A DNA stretch of 12,241 nt from assembly GCF_910587525.1 (NCBI RefSeq), contig NZ_CAJULS010000068.1:1-12241 (forward strand). Direction: 5' to 3'. The notes under the pieces are model-generated. The model did no database searches, was not told where the DNA came from, and was given only the letters and a program-made list of their open reading frames with translations. Origin of the DNA: an uncultured Oscillibacter sp. (GTDB lineage Bacteria > Bacillota > Clostridia > Oscillospirales > Oscillospiraceae). Below are positions 6,256 through 12,241 of the stretch, in pieces; within the stretch, counting starts at the first letter, position 1, and each line of letters begins with the position of its first letter. The position numbers were made by a program, and so were the translations under genes.

Positions 6256-7830
6256 TTATTCCTTTACCCGGACTTCCAGATAGTAGTGCTCCTCCTCCAT
6301 ATTCAGCTCCGCCGAGGTGATGCCGCCCTCCAGGTCAAAGCCCAGGTTCTGCCGGACGATCTCAATGCCCTCTGTGTTCTCCAGGGCGGCGGTCTGCCGG
6401 GTGAAATCTAGGGAGGACCCCAGCCGGGTCACCAGATCATAGCCCTGGAGGCCCACGTTCTCCGAACCGGAGCAGTGGAAATCATAGCTGGGCTCCTTCC
6501 ACAGTGCACAGTCCACCGTCACGCTGCCCCCGGCGGGGACGGTGACGGAAAATTGCAGGTACAGCACCCGCTGGTGAATCAGGACTTCATAGAAAATGTC
6601 GTCCAGCCGGCCGTCTGCGTAGCGGTCTCTGGGCGTGCCGGACAGGGCCCCGTACTGGACCAGCAGCTCCGCTGCGGCTCCCCGGTACATCTCGAAGGAG
6701 ACGGTGTCAAAGGGATTGGGGTGGTCCGGAATCCAGCCCCGGGTGTAGAAGGCCGCGTACTCCCGGCACAGGCAGTCCAGCACCTCGTTCAGGGTGGTCT
6801 CCTCCCGGGTGACGGTACAGGAGACCCCCTCGATTTCTCCGCCGGCGTCGCAGCCGCCGTTTTCATAGCCCTGAAGGACATAGTTCCCGATGTCCGCTCC
6901 CAGCACCACCAGCGCCTTGGCCTCCGGCTCCCGGATGACGCCGTCAGGAACGAAGTAGTTGTACTGCCGCCAGCCGGACTCCTCGTCCCAGCTCATGCCA
7001 TTGAAGCCGTAGCTGAGGATTTCCGTGGCCCCTGGATCGATGGTAAAGGTGATGGCCTGTGTGGCGGCGGGGTACTGCTCGTGGGGGGCCTCAAAATCTG
7101 AGAAATGGTAGACAGTCACAGGAATGTCCAGCTCGGGATACTCCGCCAGGGTCCGGTCCAGATACGCGCCGTCTTCCAGCAGGGCCCGGTACTCCTCCCA
7201 GCTGTTCAGGTGTGCCAGGTTCAGCGTGCCGTGGTCCGGGTCCTCCGCACCGTAGGCGCTGCTGAAGCCTCCGGCGTAGGGGCCGGCGTACAGCTCCGAC
7301 TGGATTTCCCCGCCGTCTGCCGACACTGTGGGCCGAATCTGCGCAAGGTCGTAAAAGCTTCCGGCAAAGGGATAGAAGGCCGTTGCGGTGACATCCTCCT
7401 CCGACGGGTTGGCGAGAACATAGCGGTCCGTCACCTGTGCCCCCCACTGACGGGGCTCTCCGTCGGCGTACGCCCCGGGGGCGAAGTCCCAGGTGAGGGT
7501 CCGCTCCGTTGCGAGGCCGTGACCGCCTTCCAGCGCGGTCAGGGGGAACACCGGTCCGGCATAGGACATGAAGACCGTTCCCCCGCTGTGGCCGCTGCCG
7601 CCGCTGCCGGCTATGGGGGCCGCGCCGTCCGCGCCGCCGCTGGTGTTCATTTGACTGCCGGCACGGTACCACAGCCCCAGGCCGCAGATCAGAACCAGAC
7701 ACGCGGCAAGGCCCAGAATCCGCCGTGGGATTCTCCGCGGCTTGGAAGCGGCGGGGGAAGCGGAGACCGCCTCGTCTACAAGGCCGTCGTCCACCAGCCC
7801 CAAAATCCGAAACAACCGCTCGCTTTTCAT
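6256..7830 (-). CDS. Single-pass membrane protein, probable non-canonical anti-sigma factor
   Basis: A 524-residue protein that starts inside the sigma factor stop codon (ATGA, 7830-7827), with GGAGGG 9 bp before the ATG. The short cytoplasmic part (1-37) begins M-K-S-E-R-L-F-R-I-L-G-L-V-D-D-G-L-V-D-E-A, similar in style to membrane proteins encoded next to clostridial ECF sigma factors; there is no zinc-binding His-Cys-Cys motif. One membrane helix spans about 38-55. A Gly/Ser-rich linker leads to an external domain of about 440 residues, rich in beta-type sequence and aromatic residues, with scattered cysteines. I do not recognise this external domain. Location and topology suggest that it holds the sigma factor at the membrane until an envelope signal arrives, but this is inferred. 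Its frame stays open upstream into the sigma gene; that extension is not coding. Confidence 0.8.
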   Translation of the reverse strand: MKSERLFRILGLVDDGLVDEAVSASPAASKPRRIPRRILGLAACLVLICGLGLWYRAGSQMNTSGGADGAAPIAGSGGSGHSGGTVFMSYAGPVFPLTALEGGHGLATERTLTWDFAPGAYADGEPRQWGAQVTDRYVLANPSEEDVTATAFYPFAGSFYDLAQIRPTVSADGGEIQSELYAGPYAGGFSSAYGAEDPDHGTLNLAHLNSWEEYRALLEDGAYLDRTLAEYPELDIPVTVYHFSDFEAPHEQYPAATQAITFTIDPGATEILSYGFNGMSWDEESGWRQYNYFVPDGVIREPEAKALVVLGADIGNYVLQGYENGGCDAGGEIEGVSCTVTREETTLNEVLDCLCREYAAFYTRGWIPDHPNPFDTVSFEMYRGAAAELLVQYGALSGTPRDRYADGRLDDIFYEVLIHQRVLYLQFSVTVPAGGSVTVDCALWKEPSYDFHCSGSENVGLQGYDLVTRLGSSLDFTRQTAALENTEGIEIVRQNLGFDLEGGITSAELNMEEEHYYLEVRVKE

Positions 7831-8387
7831 AGAATCACACCCTCCTGTTCCAAATAGGCCCGCAGGGCTTTCCGGGTGCGGAAGAGAGAGGATTTCACCT
7901 TTCCCACGCCGCACCTCCGCTCCGCTGCGATGTCCGCCAGCTCCTGACCGTACCAGTACCGCCGGAGAAAGATCACGCGGCTCTCCGCCGGAAGGCGGCG
8001 CAAAAACGCGCTGATCAGCGCCGCAATTTCCTGATCCTCCAGATGCTGTTCCACCCCATGGGGGGCGGGGATGCAGTCCTCCAGTTCCCCCAGCAGGATC
8101 TCGGGAGCGCCGCCGCCCCGCTTTTGAGTCTGGCCCTCCTTCCAGCGGTCCAGGGACAGGTTCCGGGCGATCCGGCCCAGCCAGGCCCGGAGGGCCGCGG
8201 GCCGGGCCGGGGGAATGGCGTTCCAGGCACGCAGGTAGGTGTCGTTGACGCACTCCTCCGCGTCGCCCCGGCTGCGGAGGATGTTCCACACCAGAGAGTG
8301 GAGGAAGGAACCGTATTTTCCGGCAGTCTCTGTAATGGCCTGCTGGTCCCGGCTCCAGTACAGGTCGATGATGGCGCTGTCCTCCAT
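7827..8387 (-). CDS. RNA polymerase sigma-70 factor, ECF subfamily
   Basis: A 186-residue alternative sigma factor that directs RNA polymerase to a small set of stress promoters. Region 2 covers about 20-85 (G-D-A-E-E-C-V-N-D-T-Y-L-R-A-W at 41-55, then W-L-G-R-I-A-R-N-L-S-L-D-R-W), and region 4 about 125-180, with the helix-turn-helix around A-D-I-A-A-E-R-R-C-G-V-G-K-V-K-S-S-L-F-R. The acidic linker between them has no extra domain. ATG at 8385-8387 is chosen because AGGAGG (8395-8400) is 7 bp before it; the in-frame ATG at 8405 would place that site inside the gene. Its stop overlaps the start of the 524-residue membrane protein, so the two are translationally coupled. An ECF-type promoter lies just upstream, suggesting autoregulation. 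Confidence 0.95.
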   Translation of the reverse strand: MEDSAIIDLYWSRDQQAITETAGKYGSFLHSLVWNILRSRGDAEECVNDTYLRAWNAIPPARPAALRAWLGRIARNLSLDRWKEGQTQKRGGGAPEILLGELEDCIPAPHGVEQHLEDQEIAALISAFLRRLPAESRVIFLRRYWYGQELADIAAERRCGVGKVKSSLFRTRKALRAYLEQEGVIL

Positions 8388-8423
8388 ATCCTTGCCTCCT
8401 TTCAAAAGGTCTTTGACAGTGTA

Positions 8424-8449
8424 GACGGGAAAATGGAAGATTGGTTTCG
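8424..8449 (-). promoter_or_regulatory. ECF-type promoter, likely autoregulated by the adjacent sigma factor
   Basis: On the minus strand CGAAAC (8449-8444) and CGTC (8427-8424) are separated by 16 bp. This matches the architecture of Bacillus ECF promoters (TGAAAC-N16-CGTC for SigM) at nine of ten consensus bases. The site ends 37 bp before the sigma factor start, giving a short leader. ECF sigma factors commonly control their own operon. Confidence 0.65.
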
Positions 8450-8467
8450 CACAGAGCGAAATTTTTA

Positions 8468-8628
8468 GGCCTTGTTTGTATAGATGGCGAAATGCTTAAC
8501 GGCGAGAGATTTTTCCACTGGGCAAGGCAAAAATTCGCGGGAATACTCTGTTTATCTCAAGAACTTTTAACCCGGCGCAGCGGAAAAAGTCCGCCGGTCG
8601 GGCGTTTGGACATTTATCAAACAAGGCC
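8468..8628. mobile_element. 161-bp TA-flanked foldback (MITE-like) element
   Basis: The ends are perfect inverted repeats GGCCTTGTTTG / CAAACAAGGCC, each bordered by TA (8466-8467 and 8629-8630), so the visible match including TA and one more base is 14 bp. The similarity continues inward through almost the whole element (8468-8536 against 8561-8628, with a matching T5-CC block near the inner end of each arm), leaving about 24 bp in the middle. Sequence outside the TA pair shows no symmetry, which marks sharp borders. There is no convincing gene inside. This fits a non-autonomous element moved by a TA-targeting transposase, but the family is not identified; a structured transcript is an alternative. 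Confidence 0.6.
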
Positions 8629-8664
8629 TAAGGGGAGGATATTATACAGCAGTATACCACAGAG

Positions 8665-8692
8665 TTGACGAAATTGGGAAAAGGTGTATAAT
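8665..8692 (+). promoter_or_regulatory. Sigma-A promoter of the potassium-uptake operon
   Basis: TTGACG (8665-8670) and a perfect TATAAT (8687-8692) are 16 bp apart, with transcription expected near 8699 and the trkH start at 8724. The leader of about 25 bases is too short for a potassium-linked riboswitch such as the c-di-AMP (ydaO) type. Confidence 0.85.
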
Positions 8693-8723
8693 GAAGACGT
8701 GATTTCTCAGGGAGGTGTCCGCC

Positions 8724-10052
8724 ATGCCCAGCCGCCGCGTCCAACTGAATGCCGTTCAGACCCTGGCCCTGGGCTTCGCGGCGCTGATCCTGCTGGGCGG
8801 CGTGCTGCTGGCTCTGCCGGTGTCCTCCCGGAACGGGTGTGCTCTGCCGTTTTTGGACGCGCTGTTCACCGCGGCGTCCGCCTCCTGTGTCACGGGGCTG
8901 GTGCTCTATGATACCTGCACCCAGTTCACCCTCTTCGGACAGGCGGTGATTCTGTTGCTGATCCAGGTGGGGGGTATGGGGTTTATGACCGTTTCCATCC
9001 TGGTGGCCGTCCTGCTCCACCGCCGCATCGGCCTACGCCAGCGGTCGATTTTGATGGACAGCGTGGGGGCCCTCCAGATGGGGGGCATTGTGCGGCTGAC
9101 CCGCCGGGCTATCCGGGTGACATTGACCTGTGAGGGCGCGGGTGCGGTGCTGCTGGCGCTGTGGTTCTGTCCCCGGTACGGGGTGGGACGGGGTCTCTGG
9201 ATGTCGCTGTTTCACGCGGTCTCCTCCTTCTGCAACGCCGGGTTCGACCTGCTGGGCACCGGGGCATCCCTGACCACCATTGCCGGAGAGCCGCTGCCTA
9301 ACATCGTTCTCATGGCGCTGGTGATCTGCGGCGGTCTTGGGTTTCTGGTGTGGGACGACCTGCTGACCCACGGACATCATGTCCGCCGCTGGCGGCTGCA
9401 CTCCAAGATCGTGGCGTTCTCCACTACGCTCCTGTTTGCGGGCGGAGTGGCTGCCTTCTATTTTCTGGAGAAAGACCACGCCTTTGCGGGGGCAGCTCCG
9501 GCCCGGCGGGCGCTGATGGCGGCATTTCAGTCCGTCACCTGCCGGACGGCGGGGTTCAACACAGCGCCCCTGACGGCCCTGAGCCAGAGCGGCACCCTGC
9601 TGACCATGATTTTGATGTTCATCGGCGCGGGCTCCGGCTCCACCGGCGGCGGGGCGAAGGTGAACACTGTCTCCGTGCTGTTTTTGAGCGCTTTTGCCCA
9701 AGTGCGGCGGAAGGAGGACGTGAACGTGTTCCGCCGCCGCCTGGATACGGCCACCATTCAAAGGGCGTACTCGTCGGTGAGCATCTTCTTTCTGGCGTGT
9801 CTGGCTGGGACCATGGTCATGTGTCTCCAGGGCATTTCCCTGGACAGCGCGCTGTTTGAGGCTATCTCCGCCGTGGGTACCGTGGGCCTTACCCGGGGTG
9901 TGACGCCGTACCTGCCGGAGCTTTCCAAGCTGACGGTACTGCTGCTGATGTTTGCCGGCCGGGTGGGCAGTATGTCTGTGGCCATGGCCGTGACCCGGGA
10001 CCGTCCCCAGCCCAAGCTGCGGAACATCCCGGAAAAGATCCTGATCGGATAG
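8724..10052 (+). CDS. trkH: TrkH/KtrB family potassium channel subunit
   Basis: A 442-residue membrane protein that forms the potassium-conducting pore of a Trk/Ktr uptake system, nearer in size to KtrB. The four pore loops with their key glycines can be read: C-V-T-G (55-58), N-A-G-F (171-174), T-A-G-F (275-278) and G-T-V-G (385-388). The Gly-rich gating loop G-A-G-S-G-S-T-G-G-G-A-K lies at 301-312. About eight membrane segments with intervening half-helices fit the family. ATG at 8724-8726 is preferred to an in-frame GTG at 8715, because GGGAGG (8710-8715) is the ribosome site for the former and would overlap the latter. The regulatory subunit gene follows after 11 bp. Confidence 0.95.
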   Translation: MPSRRVQLNAVQTLALGFAALILLGGVLLALPVSSRNGCALPFLDALFTAASASCVTGLVLYDTCTQFTLFGQAVILLLIQVGGMGFMTVSILVAVLLHRRIGLRQRSILMDSVGALQMGGIVRLTRRAIRVTLTCEGAGAVLLALWFCPRYGVGRGLWMSLFHAVSSFCNAGFDLLGTGASLTTIAGEPLPNIVLMALVICGGLGFLVWDDLLTHGHHVRRWRLHSKIVAFSTTLLFAGGVAAFYFLEKDHAFAGAAPARRALMAAFQSVTCRTAGFNTAPLTALSQSGTLLTMILMFIGAGSGSTGGGAKVNTVSVLFLSAFAQVRRKEDVNVFRRRLDTATIQRAYSSVSIFFLACLAGTMVMCLQGISLDSALFEAISAVGTVGLTRGVTPYLPELSKLTVLLLMFAGRVGSMSVAMAVTRDRPQPKLRNIPEKILIG

Positions 10053-10063
10053 GGGAGTGTGGA

Positions 10064-10717
10064 ATGAAAGCTTTTTTGGTAGTGGGTCTGGGGCGGTTCG
10101 GCCGGCACCTGACCAAGCGCCTGGCGGAGCTGGGCAACGAGGTGATGATTCTGGACCAGGACGAGGAGCAGGTGGCCAGGCTTGCCTCCGTGGCCACTGC
10201 CGCCTGCGTGGGGGATTGTCAGGACGAACAGGTGCTGGCGTCCCTGGGGGTGCGGAATTTCGATGTGTGCTTTGTCTGCGTGCGGGACGATTTCCAGTGC
10301 TCGCTGGAGGCCACCGCCACACTGAAGGAGCTGGGGGCCCGGTGTGTGGTGGCCCGGGCGGACCACGAGCGGCAGATCAAGTTTTTGAAGAAGATCGGCG
10401 CGGATTTTGTCATCCACACGGAGATGGATATGGCGGCCCGGGCGGCCATGCGGTTCTCCGCCCGCAACGCCTTCGACTATTTCGAGCTGACGCCCAAGTA
10501 CGCGGTCTTTGAGATTGAGACACCCCGGGAGTGGGAGGGCCGCACGGTGATGGAGATGGACGTCCGCCGCCGGTACAACGTGAACATCCTGGGCGTGAAA
10601 AACGGGGACGAGATCGAGCCTCTGCTGAGCCCGGACTACCGCTTTGAGCCTGACGCCCACCTGATCGTGGCAGGGGACAAGGAGGCCGGTGTCCGGCTGA
10701 TGAACGAGGAGTCGTAA
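10064..10717 (+). CDS. trkA: TrkA/KtrA family RCK regulatory subunit
   Basis: A 217-residue cytoplasmic protein that forms the gating ring of the potassium channel encoded just upstream. Residues 1-125 are the RCK_N domain with nucleotide-binding motif G-L-G-R-F-G (8-13) and Asp31 at the end of the second strand (M-I-L-D-Q-D), the residue that contacts the ribose of ATP/ADP or NAD(H). Residues about 137-217 match an RCK_C domain, which in some relatives binds c-di-AMP. A single RCK pair of this size is the KtrA layout rather than the double TrkA of Escherichia coli. GGGGAG just before the ATG serves as ribosome site, overlapping the trkH stop, so the two genes are coupled. No strong terminator follows. 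Confidence 0.95.
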   Translation: MKAFLVVGLGRFGRHLTKRLAELGNEVMILDQDEEQVARLASVATAACVGDCQDEQVLASLGVRNFDVCFVCVRDDFQCSLEATATLKELGARCVVARADHERQIKFLKKIGADFVIHTEMDMAARAAMRFSARNAFDYFELTPKYAVFEIETPREWEGRTVMEMDVRRRYNVNILGVKNGDEIEPLLSPDYRFEPDAHLIVAGDKEAGVRLMNEES

Positions 10718-10761
10718 GCGCGTTATCATTTTGCGCAGAAATCTGGAAATCATAGTTCTAG

Positions 10762-10784
10762 CGGCGCTGGGTATACTAGCGCCG
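10762..10784 (+). promoter_or_regulatory. Hairpin enclosing a TATACT box before the 60-residue gene
   Basis: CGGCGCT (10762-10768) and AGCGCCG (10778-10784) form a perfect 7-bp inverted repeat around GGGTATACT. The TATACT (10772-10777) is a plausible -10 box, but no -35 box fits. The site may be a factor-dependent promoter or a hairpin in read-through mRNA from trkA. Confidence 0.35.
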
Positions 10785-10794
10785 GGGTGATTTT

Positions 10795-10977
10795 ATGCCG
10801 GATCGCAAAAAGGCGGTCAACAACCTGGACGACAGCAAGCCCTTTCTGCGGCTGGAGCCGGAGAAGCGCATGTGTCCCATCTTCGACCCCGTGACCATCG
10901 CGAAATTCCCGGTGGCCCCGCCGGAGGACATGGGCTTCCGGGTGTTGGACAACTTCTGCGAGGAGCACATCCTGTAA
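10795..10977 (+). CDS. Uncharacterised 60-residue soluble protein
   Basis: A small protein I cannot assign. It starts M-P-D-R-K-K-A-V-N-N-L-D-D-S-K and ends D-N-F-C-E-E-H-I-L, with two cysteines (in R-M-C-P-I-F and N-F-C-E-E), a Pro-rich middle and no membrane segment or signal peptide. Codon choice is like that of the neighbouring genes, with G or C in most third positions, which favours a real gene. A GGGGTGA sequence is 5 bp before the ATG, and an intrinsic terminator starts 3 bp after the stop. It sits 77 bp after trkA and about 50 bp before the next promoter, so it forms its own short transcript or the tail of the potassium operon. The frame continues openly into no other gene. Confidence 0.65.
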   Translation: MPDRKKAVNNLDDSKPFLRLEPEKRMCPIFDPVTIAKFPVAPPEDMGFRVLDNFCEEHIL

Positions 10978-10980
10978 GAG

Positions 10981-11012
10981 GCAGGGGGCGGAAAACCCGT
11001 CCCCTGCTTTTT
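10981..11012 (+). terminator. Rho-independent terminator after the 60-residue gene
   Basis: An 11-bp GC-rich stem with one G-T pair (10981-10991 with 10997-11007) and a 5-base loop is followed by TTTTT (11008-11012). Confidence 0.88.
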
Positions 11013-11028
11013 CCGTCCAGCTTTTTAT

Positions 11029-11057
11029 TTGACGCTTACGCCCAAAAGTGCTATAAT
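11029..11057 (+). promoter_or_regulatory. Sigma-A promoter of the cytidylate-kinase-like gene
   Basis: TTGACG (11029-11034) and a perfect TATAAT (11052-11057) are separated by the ideal 17 bp. Transcription should start near 11064, 21 bases before the ATG. Confidence 0.9.
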
Positions 11058-11084
11058 AAAACCACCAAGAGAGGAGGCGTTCGT

Positions 11085-11741
11085 ATGAACACAGTCATCA
11101 CCATTGGACGGCAGTTTGGCAGCGGCGGCAAGGAGATCGGCATCCGGGTCGCCAAGGAGCTGGGCATCCCGTTTTATGATAAGGAGCTTCTGCGGGAGGC
11201 TGCCAGGAAGAGCGGCCTGTGTGAAAAGATCGTAGAGAACTTTGACGAGCGGCCCAAGAGCCTGCTGTACTCCATTGCCATGGACTCCTATATGTTTGCC
11301 CTGCCGGGCAGCGGCGTGGGGGACTCCCTGGAGCAGCAGGTATATCTGGCCACCTTCAACACCATCCGCCACATCGCGGAGCAGGGGCCCTGCGTCATGA
11401 TCGGCCGCTGCGCGGACTACGCCCTGGCGGACAATCCCAACCACCTGAGCCTGTTCGTCCACGCCCCCATGGACGTGCGGATTCAGAGGGTGGCAAGGCG
11501 GCAGAGCATCACGCCGGAGAAGGCCAAGACGCTGATCGCCAAAACCGATAAGCGCCGGGCCTCCTATTATGAGTACTACTCCTCCCAGAAGTGGGGCGCA
11601 GTAGAGAGCTATGACTTCTGCCTGGACTCCAGCTGCCTGGGCCTCGGCGGCACGGTGGAGCTGATCCGCGCCATGGTGGAGCACAAGGAGCACCCTGTGC
11701 CCAGTCCCACGGAGGTTGACCCCACGCAGTCCGGTACATAA
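11085..11741 (+). CDS. Cytidylate kinase-like family protein
   Basis: A 218-residue P-loop protein of the cytidylate-kinase-like family (PF13189), related to the enzyme that phosphorylates CMP and dCMP but with its physiological substrate mostly untested. The N-terminus M-N-T-V-I-T-I-G-R-Q-F-G-S-G-G-K-E-I-G contains the nucleotide-binding loop (8-18). A family-typical D-K-E-L-L-R-E-A-A segment follows near 32-40, a G-P-C-V-M-I-G-R-C-A-D-Y core at about 101-112, and an R-V-A-R-R-Q lid and D-K-R-R-A-S-Y-Y-E-Y-Y stretch in the second half. ATG at 11085-11087 is preferred because GAGGAGG is 7 bp before it and a near-consensus promoter precedes it; the open frame upstream to 10872 is non-coding. 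It is a single-gene unit with its own promoter and terminator. Confidence 0.92.
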   Translation: MNTVITIGRQFGSGGKEIGIRVAKELGIPFYDKELLREAARKSGLCEKIVENFDERPKSLLYSIAMDSYMFALPGSGVGDSLEQQVYLATFNTIRHIAEQGPCVMIGRCADYALADNPNHLSLFVHAPMDVRIQRVARRQSITPEKAKTLIAKTDKRRASYYEYYSSQKWGAVESYDFCLDSSCLGLGGTVELIRAMVEHKEHPVPSPTEVDPTQSGT

Positions 11742-11753
11742 TGGACTATACGG

Positions 11754-11787
11754 ACAGAGGCCGCGTTGAGCGCGGCCTCTGTTTTTT
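11754..11787 (+). terminator. Rho-independent terminator of the cytidylate-kinase-like gene
   Basis: A perfect 12-bp stem (ACAGAGGCCGCG at 11754-11765 with CGCGGCCTCTGT at 11771-11782), a 5-base loop and a run of T residues to 11787. It starts 12 bp after the stop codon. Confidence 0.93.
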
Positions 11788-11797
11788 GCATAAATAA

Positions 11798-11830
11798 AAC
11801 CACTGGCCTAGCCAGTGGTTCAAAAGAACC
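11798..11830. repeat. Two overlapping, mutually exclusive hairpins
   Basis: A perfect 10-bp stem (AACCACTGGC at 11798-11807, GCCAGTGGTT at 11811-11820, loop CTA) shares its last bases with a second stem GGTTC-AAAA-GAACC (11817-11830). On the minus strand the first stem is followed by TTTTATTT and would act as a terminator, although I see no minus-strand gene to its right. Such subterminal palindromes are also common at insertion-sequence ends. From here to 11908 I find no convincing gene. Confidence 0.5.
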
Positions 11831-11908
11831 TATAGCGATGAGATTGATAAAGAACTCTCTTTGCACAGATGAAAGGTGCGGTTAGCCAACTGCATAACGA
11901 GTAGCAAA

Positions 11909-12217
11909 ATGAAGAGCACCATGGAAATCCTGGACAATTACCTAGAACGGGCGGTAGCGGATAATCTCAATATTGTGGAAGTTTTGGATCATATCTTCTC
12001 AGAAGAGGCAAAATCCAGAAAAAAGCAGGCCTATGAGAAACAGAACCACTAGATCCGCTTTGACTTAGCCGACTACTACGGCGGCTTGCACTGTGGACAG
12101 TGCTTCAATGTGATGGTGGGTGGCAGGTGGAGGCCGACCGGCTTTGAGTACGCCGCCGACTGGTATCTAGTGGGCATCCGGGCCGACGACCCGAACGACC
12201 TGCGGGCGCGTATCTGA
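11909..12217 (+). pseudogene. Broken mobile-element gene: short N-terminal fragment, TAG, then DUF5348-like part
   Basis: One frame runs from ATG 11909 (or 11921) through 47 codons to TAG at 12050-12052, then stays open for 54 more codons to TGA at 12215-12217. The second part, with Y-Y-G-G-L-H-C-G-Q-C-F-N-V, G-G-R-W-R-P-T, D-W-Y-L-V-G-I and a final L-R-A-R-I, resembles the DUF5348 proteins found on integrative elements of Firmicutes. The first part, with L-D-H-I-F-S-E-E-A-K-S-R-K-K-Q-A-Y-E-K-Q, reminds me of the start of IstB/DnaC-like ATPases, but this is weak. The first half is more A/T-rich than the second and than the rest of the window, and no ribosome site precedes the start. It may be a decayed single gene or a deletion junction between two element genes. 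The last 24 bases hold only a T-run. Confidence 0.5.
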
Positions 12218-12241
12218 TGTAAAACTTTTTTAGAGAACATA

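Noticed and set aside
7831..8289. Upstream extension of the 524-residue membrane protein frame to 677 residues
   Set aside because: It overlaps the sigma factor in another frame, lacks family-like sequence, and a good ribosome site plus ATG exists at 7830.
8468..8628. Foldback element as a riboswitch or leader RNA of trkH
   Set aside because: It ends before the trkH promoter at 8665, so it is not in that transcript; the TA borders and lack of outside symmetry fit an insertion better.
8641..8646. TATAAT on the minus strand as sigma operon promoter
   Set aside because: No acceptable -35 box, it lies outside the foldback element about 250 bp from the gene, and the ECF-type site at 8424-8449 is much closer and better.
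10718..10761. Terminator directly after trkA
   Set aside because: Only a weak GCGC pairing around a long loop is present and there is no T-run following a stem.
10872..11084. Upstream extension of the cytidylate-kinase-like frame
   Set aside because: It runs through the 60-residue gene, a terminator and a near-consensus promoter; the ATG at 11085 has the proper ribosome site.
12050..12052. TAG read through as pyrrolysine or suppressed codon
   Set aside because: The two halves look like different protein families, and nothing in the window hints at amber recoding; ordinary gene decay is simpler.

Overview
The window looks like one end of an assembled contig from a high-GC member of the Clostridia, most like the Oscillospiraceae (Flavonifractor / Lawsonibacter / Oscillibacter type). 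I infer this from the strong G/C third-codon bias, the consensus A/G-rich ribosome binding sites, the Firmicutes-type TTGACN/TATAAT promoters and the gene families. The first ten bases are not genomic: they match the 3' end of the Illumina adapter, so real sequence starts at about base 11.

Layout. (1) 11-1541, minus strand: an AraC-type regulator followed 34 bp later by a MATE-family efflux transporter cut by the contig end. (2) 1611-4497, minus strand: a compact three-gene operon of a COG2509-type FAD-dependent oxidoreductase, a 54-residue membrane protein and a D-2-hydroxyacid dehydrogenase, closed by an intrinsic terminator. Its promoter carries operator-like palindromes. (3) 4609-6082, plus strand: a membrane-anchored HtrA/DegP serine protease with one PDZ domain. 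(4) 6142-8449, minus strand: an ECF sigma factor overlapped (ATGA) by a 524-residue single-pass membrane protein with a very large external domain. The pair is preceded by an ECF-type promoter motif and probably forms an autoregulated signalling unit with a non-standard anti-sigma partner. (5) 8468-8628: a 161-bp near-palindromic, TA-flanked foldback element (MITE-like) between the two divergent promoters. (6) 8665-10717, plus strand: a potassium-uptake pair, TrkH/KtrB channel and TrkA/KtrA RCK regulator, behind a near-consensus promoter. (7) 10795-11012: a 60-residue uncharacterised protein with its own terminator. (8) 11029-11787: a cytidylate-kinase-like protein with a near-consensus promoter and a strong terminator. 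(9) 11798-12241: two overlapping hairpins, then a broken mobile-element gene whose second half resembles DUF5348 proteins and whose frame is interrupted by TAG.

Most genes are ordinary chromosomal housekeeping or stress genes. The parts most worth a second look are the sigma factor/giant-ectodomain pair with its self-like promoter, the foldback element beside that promoter, the palindromes in front of the FAD oxidoreductase, and the degraded accessory sequence at the right end. I see no rRNA, tRNA or CRISPR array.
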